From Closterium sp. Naga37s-1 (lineage: Eukaryota; Streptophyta; Zygnematophyceae; Desmidiales; Closteriaceae): a stretch of DNA of 64,000 nucleotides. The stretch lies in assembly GCA_947471745.1 (NCBI GenBank), contig CANJKZ010000545.1, positions 86,001 through 150,000 on the forward strand, written 5' to 3'. A model generated the notes under the pieces. That model had not been told where the DNA came from. It made no database searches and worked only from the letters and a program-made list of their open reading frames with translations. The position numbers and the translations under genes are program-made. Below, in pieces: positions 21,840 to 32,680 of this stretch. Position 1 is the first letter of the stretch; every line of letters starts with the position of its first letter.

Positions 21840-23030
21840 TTCAGGAGGCTGTGGAAGGACAGGAGGAGGTGGAACATGAGAGCGAAGAACAAGGTGAAAT
21901 GGGCACGTCCGCACGATATCGGGACCGGCAAGGCTCTGGGGACACAGCACGACTGAGGGGAGAACGACGAGTCCACTGGGACAAGGAAAGGGACTCGACA
22001 GGGGGAACAGGAGGGGACGGTAGGGGACCACGAACAAAGCGTGCAGGTGCTGAGTCGGGCATGTCTCTAAGTCGCTGCTGCTCCGCCTCCTCTGGCGACT
22101 GCTGCTGCGGCACCTGCCCCCCCTGCTGCTCCCGTGGCTCCTCCTCTACTCTGTCCTGCTGTGGCTGCAACAACACCTGCTGCTACAGCCGAGACTCCTG
22201 CTCTACCCTCTCCTGCTGTGGCTGCAACTGCACCTGCTGCGGCAGTCATGACTCCTCCTCTACTCTCTCCTGCTGTGGCTGTGCTCCTCCTCTACTCTCT
22301 CCTGACGCTCCGACTGAGAATGCTGCTGCTTCTGCTGCTGCTTCTGCTGCTGCTGCCGTGACTCCTCCTCTACTCTGTCCTGATGCTCCGACTGAGACTG
22401 TTGCTGCTCCTGCTGCTGCCGTGACTCCTCCTCTACTCTCTCCTGATGCTCCGACTGAGACTGCTGCTGCTACTGCTACTGCTGTTGCTGCTGCTGCTGC
22501 CGTGACTCCTCCTATACTCTCTCCTGACGCTTCGACTGAGACTGCTGCTGCTGCTGCTGCTGCTGTCGTGCCCTCTCAAACCGCTCCCGCTCCTCCCTCT
22601 CCAACCTGTCTAAACGCTGCACTCGGGTCAAGAAACGTACAGTGCGCGGCGTAGGCGTCGCAGTGCTCATGTATCCGGCTCCAGCACCCCCAGAACTAGA
22701 ACCTCCACCGACAACACCCCCAGGGACTCCAGTGCCTCCTGCAGGAACACCCCCAGGCTCCGCAGCGACCGGCCGCGGAGGCGAACGAGGAGGGAACTGC
22801 GGAACAGACGGGAAGCCAAGGGGTGAGGCGGGGCGAGTCCGCTGAGTCGAGACAGCCGTGTCCTCCTCATGAGTGGTCTCCAATCTCACACCCCCTGCAC
22901 CCCCAGAGGTGGCACGACGTGCTCCAGCAGCCCCAGTACCCTCACCCTCCGCAACTGCACCTCCAGCACCCCCAGACACGACAGGGACTAGACGCTGCGG
23001 GGGGGAAGACTGCGAATTGACGTGCAACAC
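21840..23030 (-). pseudogene. copia hinge between integrase and RT, low-complexity (element E)
   Basis: This region encodes Gly/Ala/Pro-rich and Gln-rich sequence. On the plus strand it contains long runs of CTGCTG and CTCCTCTACTCTCTCCTG units (about 22090-22570) that repeat every few tens of bases. It is a repeat-expanded spacer rather than a folded domain. One minus-strand stretch (23030-22512) ends in a polyglutamine run. Confidence 0.6.
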
Positions 23031-23039
23031 ACCTCACAG

Positions 23040-23960
23040 GGCAGGACGTGAAGGGGGTGGGGCTACCGGGGCGATTGGGGGGGGCTCAATGGTGAGGAAC
23101 AACGGGGGGGAAAAGGCCTCAGAACCTCGGTGGGGGCGACTCTTGTAGTAACTGACCGACTCGTCAAAAGTGACGTCCTGAGAGGCAAAGAACTGGTGGG
23201 TGACTGGGTCGTAGAATACTCAGCCTGAGGCGTCAAGTGGGAAGCCGAGAAAGACGCAGGCACAGGTGCGCGCAGACACCTTGTTCGCGCCAGGGGCAGG
23301 AACGTGAGCCAGACAACCCCAGACGCGGTAGTCAGCTGCTACGCCCAGAAAACCTGTCCAAAGGAAGATCGGCGTCACCCGTGGCCGTGCGTCACTAGGC
23401 CACAGGTTCAGCTGGTGCGCGGCGTAGCGGAATGCCTGAGGCCAAAAGAACTGGGGGGCACCGGCATGGCATATGGAGGTCCGAGCAACCTCCATCACCA
23501 GGCCGATGCGTCGCTCGGCTACCCCATTCTGTTGCGGCGAGTCTAGTAGCGTGTAAGACTGGATGATCCCCCGACCCTGACAGAACGTCTCCAGGCGAGT
23601 GGAAGAGAACTCACCACCACGGTCCGAGTGTAGGCGAAGCCCACACAGGCCCTGGACGCCACCCCTTACTAGTAGCCACGGCTCAAGGACGGTAGGCGCG
23701 TTGGCCTTCCGTAGCGGGAGTAGTCGTCCACCACAATCAGGAAGTAGCGCTCCTGACGTGGGTCAAGGACCTGGGAGGGGCCCCAGACGTCCAAGTGCAG
23801 GGTCTGTAAGGGAGCCGTGGTGGGGGGGAACGAGGAGGAGTGAGGGGCAGCGCGCTGCCGACCCTCGACGCAGAGAGTGCATGGCGGCGCAGGCGAGCGA
23901 GGAAGCGGGGCAAGTGACTCTGGGAGACCTGAGACCAGACGGTGATGTACCATCCTACTG
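23040..23960 (-). pseudogene. copia pre-integrase and integrase (element E)
   Basis: Pre-integrase zinc residues are at CTLCVEGRQRAAPHSSSF. The integrase start is LHLDVWGPSQV...YFLIVVDDYSRY, and the C-terminal part is TSICHAGAPQFFWPQAFRYAAHQLN and AYRVWGCLAHV-like sequence (23498-23220). The middle of the core with the second Asp is frameshifted (about 23590-23700). Confidence 0.78.
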
Positions 23961-24054
23961 AGATGTGGGAACGACGGGTGACCGAGACGGTGGTGCCAGA
24001 GGACCGACGGGTGGGTGAGTGACCGTCAGTCGCACGATACAGCAGCTACCTAAC

Positions 24055-24597
24055 CTAACCTGACCCAGTGTGGTGGGACCCAGTGTGTAGTGAGTACAGA
24101 CCAGAGCCCGGCTCCCTGTGGAAAGTGGCTAGAGGCGCCCCAGTGGCACCGACTGTGCAGGAGGCAACAGGCTCATGCAGTGGGAAAGTAGTGACAACTC
24201 CGAGGTCGTGGAGGTGACTAACACCCACCAGGTTCCTAGAGAACGAGGGGGTGTAGTAACCAGTGAGAAACCCAAAGGGAGCCGCTGGACACGGGAGAGT
24301 GGTGGTGCTCTCGGCAACTACAGATCCTACGGAGGGGTCAGCCAAGTCGACAGTGACTGGAGTGTGCAGTGGCGTGAGGTCAGTCCAGTCGCGAAAGAAA
24401 AAGCTGGACGCTCTAGAGTCTAGAGTGAAGGAAAGCCGTGCAGTCGGTGAAGTCGCACCCGAGCCAGCGACAAAGGCTGGTACTAGTCTAGTGGTGGCAG
24501 CAGCTCCCACACTAAGAACCTCTGAGGCGCCTGGACCGGAAACTACACACGCACCAAGACTGGAAACACAAGGCTCAATAGCAGTTGCAACTCCCAT
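24055..24597 (-). pseudogene. copia protease (element E)
   Basis: The active site appears as FTLDSRASSFFFRD, where family members have DSGAS, so the key Gly is replaced by Arg. The rest of the fold continues to the pre-integrase region. Equivalent regions lie in G (29740-29919, +) and H (37085-37603, -). Confidence 0.75.
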
Positions 24598-24701
24598 GTA
24601 CCGGTGTGTGTACTGGCCGGGTCCGTCAGGGCCCCGCTGTGGAGGTTGCTGCAGGCGCTGCAGCTGAACCCGCCACTGCTGCAGCTGCGGCCACCTGTGC
24701 T

Positions 24702-25572
24702 TGTTAGAGACTAAGGACGGAGTTTATGAAGATTAGGAGCCGAAATATCTCAAAATCGTTGGGCCTAGTTTCTGGACAGGAAAGTCGAGTTCACAAGAAA
24801 CGCCGTCGACAAAACGTTCACGGTTAAAGCTTCACCAAACTCAGATATGTTGTAGCCCTAGTCTGTGGCTACAATTCCCAATTTGAATCGTACGATATGG
24901 TGAAGTATTTCTTGAGGTATCAGTTTCGGCGCACTAGGGGGTATGCTGCCATAGAATCTTAACTCAATCACAAAGTTTACACAATTTTCACACAAGGAAG
25001 TAAGAGTAGCAATTAACCAGGTGGGAGGGAAGAGGAGGACGAGAGGGAAGGTCCCCAAGGAGTCCCCAACCAAGGAAACCCCATAAGCATACCAAATCCC
25101 TTCCCTATAGGAACCCCACTTTTACTTTTGTCACTTACCAACCCATGCCATCCACCTTGCCCAACTTGGCCACACTTGCCAACCTGGTTTGGCACCTCCC
25201 AACCACTTGGCAGCATCTACAGTGATGTTGACGAATTTCCCAACCCCCAAAAGTCTATACCCCTTATGGAGTCAACCCCACAACTTCCCATAGTCACCAC
25301 AACCAAATATCAAAAGCATACAGTACGAACTTCCAACGTTCGTAACTTTCTTGTTCGTGCTCCGATTGAAGCGATACTTGGTTCGTCGGAAAGCTCTTGA
25401 GCAGAGGAGTCACTTCAGATATCTAATCAAGCCAAATAACATTCACATACACTCAGAAAAACCAAACCACATCAAACACAAATTCTTGCACACGCTCACA
25501 CCACGCATGCAACGCACGAACATGTGATGGGAGGCAGACGGACGTGAATGCAAGTAATAGCATCACATAACA
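24702..25572. mobile_element. solo LTR inserted in element E
   Basis: 871 bp from TGTTAGAG to ACATAACA, with inverted tips TGTTA/TAACA. It is flanked on both sides by the direct repeat GTGCT (24697-24701 and 25573-25577). The surrounding CTG/GCTGCC-rich sequence reads straight on if the segment is removed. Tips and length match the LTR style of elements B and D, but the sequence is a different family. No internal element remains, as expected after recombination between two LTRs. Confidence 0.82.
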
Positions 25573-25577
25573 GTGCT

Positions 25578-26726
25578 GCTGCCGCTGCCACTGCTGCTGC
25601 TGAGACCACTGCTATCGCCACAACGACATGGCAAGCTAGTACGGGGGGAGGGGTATGCTGGCGGTAGCGTAAGTTGCTGCTGGTGCTACTGGTGGCAGCC
25701 TAAGCTGCTGGTGGTGCACTGGGGGGGCAGCCTATACTGCTGATGGTGCAACTGATGGCAGTCTAGTGCGGTGGTGAACGGTTGGGTGGGGTTGAGAGCG
25801 GTTGGGAACGGTGTTGGACGGTCAGGTGGGGCTAGGAGTGGCCTGGTGCGGCGGAATGTGGCTGAGTGCGGTTCTGGTGCTTGTGGGAGGGGTTCAGTGC
25901 GGTCGGATGCAGTTGGGAGCGATGGAGGGCAGTTCAGTGTGGTTGGGAGCGGTGAAGAATGGTATAGGGCAGTGGAGTGCGGTTCTGTGCGATTCCAGGG
26001 GGGTTAGCACGGGTGGAATGAGGTTCTGTGCATTTCTAGGGGAGCTAGCACGAGTAGAGTGCGATTCTGTGCCGTTCTGTGCAGTTCTGTGCGGTTTTGT
26101 GCCTTTCTGTGCGGTTCAGCGGGTACGGGTGGTAGACTATGGTTTCCACGTGTGGCTAGTTGGTGGGGCTGAGGCTAACTGGTGGGGCGGCGGGTAAGGC
26201 AGCTCGTGGGGCAGCGGGTGTCAGGTGGGGTGGCGGGTTTCGACTCGTTGGGGGGCGGGTGACAGGTGGGGCGGCGGCTAAGAGATGGGGCGGCGGGTAA
26301 GGCAGCGGTTTAAGGTTGGGGCAGCGGTTAAGGCGGCGAGCTGCATGTGCGCGCGGCTGCTGCTGTGCGTGCGTGCGACTGACGATGGGACCACGGGGCT
26401 CGCTATCGAAAGGGCCGCGGGGCCCGCTAGCGAAAAAGGGGCCGCGGGCCTGTTCCTACGGTCGACGGGAGACGGGCGACGGGCGACGGGAGGGGAAAAA
26501 TCGACGGGCGACGAGCGACGGGAGGGGAAAAATCGACGGGCGACGAGAAATCTACGGGCGACGGGGTGGGTACTGACGACGGGCGCGGAAAAATCGACTT
26601 GCGACAGTTTACGAGGCGCGCATTACAACGGGGCGCGCGTTAGTACGAGGTGCGCGCTAGCAAATTTGGTGGGCCCTTAATCTATCGAGTGAAAACGCTA
26701 GGGGAAACCCTAGCTAGGGAAACTGA
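25578..26726. repeat. G-rich low-complexity leader of element E
   Basis: Plus-strand sequence is built of degenerate GCGGTT, GGTGGGGCGGCGGGT and GACGGGCGACGGGA units. There is no coding signal on either strand. It lies where the untranslated leader and gag of E should be, and resembles the GC-rich leaders of F (27610-28432) and H (38280-39230). No gag of E was recognised. Confidence 0.6.
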
Positions 26727-26737
26727 GCTCTATACCA

Positions 26738-26870
26738 TCTTGAGGTATAAGAATGAATGACTAGCAAATGAACAAACAAGCAAGATATCAGTCAGCCCTA
26801 ACCCTAAACCTATGAGAAAGTAAATGCACCTAGACTAGAACAATACAAACTATATCATTATAGTATGTCA
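26738..26870 (-). repeat. element E right (5') LTR, diverged
   Basis: Preceded by GCTCTATACCA (26727-26737), a one-base-deleted form of the primer site complement. Its inner half (CTAGACTAGAACAATACAAACTAT region) matches the left LTR well, its outer half less so. Confidence 0.65.
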
Positions 26871-26884
26871 TACAAGTCATCAGG

Positions 26885-27415
26885 TACATGAGGCAGCCCA
26901 CTCTGCACAGGGACCATCAGACTCAAAGGGCTCGTCGGGAAAAGGGTCGGTGAGTCTGTGGTATACTGCAAGAGGGGTGGGCTGTTTGGTGGAGAACTGA
27001 AACCCGAACCGCTAAAGGACCTGCTGCACCATGTGAGTGAGTCAGTGTGATGGTGCGAGCGGCTCTGTCCCTGGTGATCCACAGGCCAAGGTAGCGCTGC
27101 AGTTCACCGAGGTCAGTGCACGTATGTCTCTTCTGCAGTTCAGACTTCACCTCAGCCAGAGCTGCCCTGTCTACTGTAGCAAAGACCAAGTCGTCTACAT
27201 AGACACGTTTTAAGAAAGGAGTGGAACCAGCCCGAACAAACAGTGACGGGTCGGCAGAGGAAGGACGAAACCCAAGGTCACAGAGCATGGACCGAAGAGT
27301 GTCGTGCCACTCACAGGGCGACTGACGGAGACCGTAGACTGGTCGCCTCAGGCTGGGAAAGTGTCAGTGAAGCCAGGAGGACGTCGCAGCCAGATCTCCT
27401 CGTGCAACAGTGGGT
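26885..27415 (-). pseudogene. copia RT fragment (element F)
   Basis: LRRPVYGLRQSPCEWHDTL leads into SSADPSLFVRAGSTPFLKR, then VYVDDLVFATVDRAALAEV and LGLWITRDRAARTITL. It ends where the LTR of E begins. A frameshift follows THSH. It is most similar to the RT of G. Confidence 0.75.
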
Positions 27416-27609
27416 GCGGGCTCAGCAGGCAGGGGGTCGGGACGCCAGGGGGGCCTGGAGGGCGCCGGACGCGTGAGCGTACAGGGTGGCACCGTCATGA
27501 CGCTGATTGGTGAGGTGGTGCTGAGCCTGACAGAGCTAGGTACTAAACTCAATGGCGCAGCCCTCCGCATCAAAGCGAAGGCGGCGGGAGGACCCCATAG
27601 TGGAGGCTA

Positions 27610-28432
27610 GGCTAGGAGCGGCTGGAGCATGTAGCAAACAGAGCTAGGAGCGAGGAGCGGAAACAGCGAGGAGCGCTAGGTGGAACTAGGTGAGTTACGA
27701 CCGGAGCACGGAGCAAACTGAGCTAGGAGCGAGGAGCGAAAACAACTAGGAGCGCCAGGTGAAACTAAGCGAAGAACGGTCGAACCAAGGAGGAAACTGG
27801 GCTAGGAGCTAGGAGCTAGGTGCTAGGAGCGAGGAGCTAGGAACTAGGAGCGAGGAGCTAGGAGCTAGGAGTGAACTGTCCCGTAGGTCGTGCTACAGGA
27901 GAGAGAAGCGGCTGCCAGCCGCTGATGGTGAAACCAATAGTAGCAGGAACGGTTTGGGAAAGGGGAACAGCGGGGGAAGAGTGCTCAGCACAGGACTTGG
28001 GAGGAGCTCTCCGGTAGGACCGGGCACACTTTGGGCTAGCTAAGGAGGGGAGGTGCGCGTGCGCGCGCTGGCTGGGCGGGTTGGGCGCGCTGCCCGGGCA
28101 GTAGGAGCAGAGCGCGTGGGCTCCAGGCGCGGGCGTGTGCTACGTGAGGGCGCAGGCGCGGGCAGGGCGCGCTGGCGTAGGCAAGGTGCGCGGGTGGCAG
28201 GAGCGGGGCGCGCTGGCACGGACTGGGCGCGCGGGTGACAAGAGCGTGGCGCGCGGGTGACAGGAGTGGGGCGTGTTTGCTCCGGGCGCGCGCTAGGTGA
28301 GGGCGCGGGACACAGGCGCGGGCTAGGCATGCTGGCACGGTCTAGGCGCAGGCTAGGCACGCGGGTGGAAGGAGCGGGGCGCGCTGGAGCGGGCTGGGCG
28401 TGCGGGTGATTGGAGCGAGGCGCGAGGCACCA
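27610..28432. repeat. minisatellite and GC-rich leader of element F
   Basis: 27620-27880 is made of short units such as CTAGGAGCGAGGAG. 28030-28430 is made of GCGCGGGTGACAGGAG-like and GCGCGCTGGCACGG-like units. There is no credible coding in either strand; the open frames here are by-products of the repeat. Confidence 0.7.
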
Positions 28433-28461
28433 CTATCAAATGTTGTAGCCTTTAGTGATGC

Positions 28462-29334
28462 GCGAGACACGCATGGAAGTCGCGTGACGCTGCGGCCTGC
28501 ATCGCTCTCAGCAGCCTCCTCCCTGAGTCTGAGGAGACCCACTTCACCCAGGTTCGCACGGCTGGTGAGTTCCTGACTATGATCAAGGCCCGCTACGCTA
28601 CTCCCACCACTGTCTCTCTTGGTCGCCTGTTCCTCCCCTTCCTGTTTCCTGACCTCGCCTCGTTTGAGCTCTCTGCTGACTTGATCGCTCTTTTGCGTTC
28701 ACTTGATTCTAGCTACCGCGCTGCCTGCACTGACGCACAGCTTGCACTGCTCCCCTCCCCCCCCATGGCGATTACTATCTATTTCATTGCCACTAGCCTC
28801 CCTGACCTCCTTGCCTCGGTTCGTGACGCGCTTCTTCTGAAGCACCCTAGCGAGCTCACTATCGAAGTTCTTGAGTCTGCCCTCAAGGAAGTCGAGAGCA
28901 ACCTCCGCTCGGTAGCCTCCGCCTCTGGCGCTGTGCCCCCCCCACTATTCCATGGGTGCACTGTCCCTAAGCTGCTCACCTTTACTGCCTCCCTCGCCAC
29001 TGCCGCTACTAACGTGACCGCAGCTGCTTTTATGACTTCTGCATTGTCTAGAGCTAGGAGTGGCAGGAGGGGCGGCCAGGGTGCGGGCGGCAGTGGAGGC
29101 GGCGGAGGTGGCGTTGCGGGCGGCGGTGGTGGGAGTGCAGGAGTTGGTGGAGCGCCCGGTGCCGCGCCTAGTGACTCCCCTACTATGGCTAGTGGAGGTG
29201 CTGCTCGGGCACCTGCGAGACTGCTAGCTGTAGGTGCTGGAGTGGCGGCTTGGTACCTGGCTCAGCTACAGCACCAGCAGCAGCAGCAGCCACTCCTCTC
29301 GCAGCGGCCACAACAGCAACAGGGGCAGCAGTAG
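28462..29334 (+). pseudogene. copia gag (element G)
   Basis: MIKARYATPTTVSLGRLF and LIALLRSLDSSYRAACTDAQL belong to the gag alpha-helical region. VRDALLLKHPSELTIEVLE follows, then a Gly-rich stretch and a Gln-rich tail ending at TAG 29332-29334. The start is lost with the deleted 5' LTR; the first in-frame ATG is at 28579. Sequence resembling the continuation reads on to about 29680 with a stop. Confidence 0.75.
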
Positions 29335-29919
29335 GGGTCAGGGCCACGTCAGCTGCCGCGTGGTGACACCCACCCTCCCTGCCCCTCTATCGTTCAGACA
29401 TGTACTCGCACCGCCTTCCGCTGTGACCGCCGCCAAAGACCGGGTCAGTGCTTTTCTCAGCTCACTGACACTCTTCGCACGGCCTACGGCGTTGACGGCC
29501 CTGCCCCTGACTGGCTTGCTCTTGTTCACTCGCACGGTGCCGCTCTGTGGGCCATGTCTACTTCTCAGTTGCTTGATCTCTTAGGAACTCCTCATTCTAT
29601 GTATGTTGTTGTTGACTCTAGTGCTTCTAACTCTGTTTACTCGTGCGTGTTTGGCTTAGGTGCTAGTGTTGATCCTGTGTGAGTTGCTAGTGAAGGTACT
29701 TGCTTAGGTACTAGTCCAGGTGCTGCTCCGGAGGACGCTTCGCGGTCTTTCACCCTGGACTCCGGAGCTTCGTACTGTTTCTTCCGCGACCACACGACTC
29801 TTACTCCGCTTCCTGCGCCGGTCTCCGTAGCACTGGCTGATCCCACTTCGGGACCAGTCACTGCTCGCTACACTACTACGCTTCCGTGCCCGGCTGTTCC
29901 CTCGGGTTTCCTAGCCGGC
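29335..29919 (+). pseudogene. copia gag end and protease (element G)
   Basis: RTAYGVDGPAPDWLALVHSH is the region before the protease. The active site FTLDSGASYCFFRD is intact, followed by TTTLPCPAVPSGFLAG. Immediately after this (about 29919) the strand switches. A TGA near 29680 breaks the frame upstream. Confidence 0.75.
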
Positions 29920-31112
29920 CCACCCCCAGTCGTAGCACCCCCAGGGACAGCTCGACTAACACCAGCTCCCCGGAGACTAGAACCTCCACCAGACCCGGGC
30001 TCAGCTCCAACTCCAGCACCCACAGAGGTAGCACCTCCAGGGTCCGTGCTACTGACACCACCACCCTCATGGTCTGCAGCAACCTCTGGAGGAAGTGCTG
30101 ACGGCTACTGCGGTGACTGTGAGGAGGACTACGGAGAAGGGGACGAGACCTGAGGGGCTACCGAGGAGGGGGGGGGAGGGGGGAAGGGGGGCGTGTGACA
30201 CACCTGACAGGGCTGGACCAGGGGGGAGAGGCTGTACCTCAGGACCTGGAAGGGGAGTGGGAGTCAGGAAGAGAGGGGGAGGAGGAACCGGGAGACCTTG
30301 ACAGGGGTACCGGGTGTAGTAGGGGACTGACTCGTCAAAATGGACATCACGGGAGTCAAAGAACCGGCAAAATGGGAGGGTGGTAAAAGGTGAAGTCGGA
30401 CGAGTCCTCGTGGAGACCAAGGAAGACATAGGGAATGGCGCGAGGCGAGATCTTGTCCGCGGAGGTGTCGCGAACACGTGCCAAGCAGCCCAAGACACGA
30501 AAGCCCGACGCATCACCAGGGGACCCGATCCAAAAACTGGTCGGTGAAGCCCCTGGCCGAGAGACACGTTGCCAGAGGTTCAACTGGTGCGCGGCGTACT
30601 GAACCGCGTAGGGCCACAGAAAATGGGGTGTACGGGCATGAATCATGGAGGTGTGTGCAATATCCATGACCAAGCCTATGCGGCACTCAGCAACCCCATT
30701 CTTCTGTGGGGACTCTGGAAGCGTCCAGGACGGATTCCCTGTTCGCAACAGAATCCGGCGAGAACGCCGTAGCGAAGCTCACCCCTACGGTCGGAGTGAA
30801 GATAACTGACACGACGGCCACGAGTGCCCTCAGTGGTGAGTAACCACCATATCAACGTAGAAGTCACGTCGGACTTCTTCGCCAGAGGAAACACAGTGGT
30901 GTAGCGAGAGTAGTCGTCAACGACCACCAGAAAGAAACTCTCTCGCTCAGGGCCCGGGCAAGAGGCGGGGCCCCAGTCGTCAAAGTGGAGAGTCTCGAAG
31001 GGCTCGGTGGCCGGACGAAGGGAGGAGGTGTGAGGGGTGGAGCGCAGCCGACCCACGACGCAAGGGGCGCAAGGTGGTGCAAGCGAAGGTGGCAGCGATG
31101 GCAAGACTCGCG
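29919..31112 (-). pseudogene. inverted copia integrase and hinge (element G)
   Basis: Read from 31112 leftward: the zinc region APPCAPCVVGRLRSTPHTSS, the core LHFDDWGPASC and FFLVVVDDYSRYTTVFPLAKK, then SYLHSDRRGELR (one Gly of GGEF replaced by Arg). Next come the C-terminal part HTSMIHARTPHFLWPYAVQYA and the hinge DSRDVHFDESVPYYTRYP. It lies between plus-strand protease and plus-strand RT of the same family, in the place integrase should have but backwards. Confidence 0.82.
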
Positions 31113-32050
31113 GGAGGCTCTACACCGTTCTTTGTACTGGTCTACGTCGACGACCTGGTTTTTGCCACTTCTGACAGGGTTGCTTTAGCTGACGTGAAGT
31201 CCGAACTGCAGAAGAGACACACGTGCCACTACCTAGCCTTGCAGATCACTAGGGACATAGAAGCTCGCACCATTACACTCTCACAGTCACACATGGTGCA
31301 GCAGGTCCTTCGGCGATTCGAGCTTCAGCACTCCACAGTACAGCGCACACCTCTTGCCGTTGACCACAGACTCACTGGTCCCTTTCTTGACGAGCCGTTT
31401 GAGCCTAGTGGTCCTTACGCAGAGCTTGTGGGCTGCCTCAAGTACCTGATGAGTTGCACTCGCCCGGACCTCGCCTTACCTCTCAGCATCCTTGCTCGCT
31501 TTGTTGCGCCACGGAGACACCGTCCTGTTCACTGGACAACTGCTGTGAGGGTGGCGAAGTACCTAGCGACAGCCTGGGCTCAGGGGTACAGCTTCAGCCT
31601 GGGCTCTGGAGCTGTTTCGTGGAGGTCCTTTCGTTCCTCTTCTGTCTCGACCGCTACTGCTGAGGCTGAGATCTACACTGGAGCCATGGCTGCACAGGAG
31701 CTGCGCTAGTTGACGTTCTTGCTCACAGACCTTGGTGAGCGGCCGAGCTCTGCACCGACCTTGTTTACTGACAACAAGGCTACGATTCTCCTCTGTCAAG
31801 AGCCTCGACTGGAGAGCAGAGTGAAGCACATCAGCATCAGGTACTTTCTTCTGCGAGAGTTGCATAGGCGTGGACAGGCTTGCTTGGACTTTGTGGAGTC
31901 CGAGGCCAACACTGCAGACATCTTCACCAAGGCTCTTCCACATTGTGACCACCACAGGTGTTGTGTGGAGTTTGGTCTCGTTGACACAGGTTCTCGTCTT
32001 GCGTATACTTTGCTTGTTCTGTTGTACACTTCGCATACACCTCTGTGAAC
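31112..32050 (+). pseudogene. copia RT end and RNase H (element G)
   Basis: Begins just before the catalytic VYVDDLVFATSDR, so fingers and half of the palm are missing. LQKRHTCHYLALQITRD, GCLKYLMSCTRPDLALPL and SFRSSSVSTATAEAEIYTGAMAAQELR follow. A TAG at 31707-31709 replaces Trp. After it, LFTDNKATILLCQEPRLES and ANTADIFTKALPH run to a TGA at 32046. Confidence 0.8.
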
Positions 32051-32195
32051 TCTTGAACTGGCCTTGTGGCTCTTTTGCTTGTGCTCGAACTGTGTGGTGA
32101 TGTTGTGATCCACCCTGAGCTTTGTTCCTTTGTGACCGGTCTTGTGACCGTACGTTTTTTGTTTTGCTTGACACCTCTCACTTAGGCTATAGGGG

Positions 32196-32322
32196 TGTGT
32201 CAATGTTGTAGCCTTTAGTGATGCGTGTCATATGGGGTACAGCAGTTGGGGTTAGGTTTATGTACCCCAACCCACAACAGTCGATCATCATTCGGTTTCC
32301 GACAACCACCTATGAGCGGACA
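32196..32322 (+). repeat. element G 3' LTR
   Basis: Starts TGTCAATGTTG after the polypurine tract CTATAGGGGTG. It shares blocks such as TATGGGGTACA with the sense strand of the H LTRs. It ends at or is interrupted by the left LTR of H. Confidence 0.65.
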
Positions 32323-32455
32323 TGTCAAGATAGTAAGCAGGAATGATTGCATTGAATGAAATGTGGGTACAAGTACTAACCCTAACTTCTGGTTGTACCC
32401 CATACGGGCTACCCCACTATAGCCTACACAAAACTAACACATATATAGTTTGACA
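32323..32455 (-). repeat. element H 3' LTR
   Basis: 133 bp, pairs with 39291-39423. Followed by CACCCCCATAGG, the complement of a polypurine tract. Confidence 0.88.
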
Positions 32456-32680
32456 CACCCCCATAGGCAAAGTGGGGGAGAACAAGGGGTCACAAGACCA
32501 TTCAAGAAAAGCAAAGCAAGCTCGGGGTGGATCACAACGTCACCACACACTCGAGCACAATCAAAGGGCCACAAGGCCAGTTCACATGCAGAGGTATATA
32601 TGCAACAACAACAGTACAGTGATCACTACCTAGCAAGAGCAAGCATGCAGGTATATATATAGATCACAGTACAAGCAAAG

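Larger units (their letters stand above)
19460..26870 (-). mobile_element. copia element E (second family), old, with nested solo LTR
   Basis: The left LTR 19460-19598 (139 bp, TGTCAAA...TTTGACA) is followed by a polypurine tract. On the right are a degenerate primer site (26727-26737) and an LTR at 26738-26870 (133 bp). The LTRs are clearly related but only about 70 to 75 percent alike by eye, so E is old or chimeric. Coding order on the minus strand is protease, integrase, hinge, RT, RNase H, all broken. No target duplication was found (TGAAG left, TACAA right). A solo LTR sits in its 5' region. Confidence 0.78.
26871..28432 (-). mobile_element. copia element F, internal deletion derivative (E/H family)
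   Basis: From right to left on the minus strand: a GC-rich leader (28432-27610), a gag N-terminus starting ATG near 27595 (MGSSRRLRFDAEG), then directly RT from about 27415, and RNase H cut off at 26871. Most of gag, the protease and all of integrase are missing. RT keeps YVDDLVFAT and LQKRHTCTDLGEL. A degenerate primer site complement lies at about 28418-28432. No own LTR was identified. Confidence 0.7.
28433..32322 (+). mobile_element. copia element G with inverted integrase block (E/H family)
   Basis: The first 29 bp match the start of the 3' LTR at 32196 (TGTAGCCTTTAGTGATGCG shared), so the 5' LTR is almost wholly deleted. Gag and protease (28462-29919) are on the plus strand, integrase and hinge (about 29919-31112) on the minus strand, and RT end plus RNase H (about 31112-32050) on the plus strand again. 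The 3' LTR runs from 32196 to the border with H at 32322. The inverted middle is explained by one internal inversion, accompanied by loss of the first half of RT. Confidence 0.82.
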
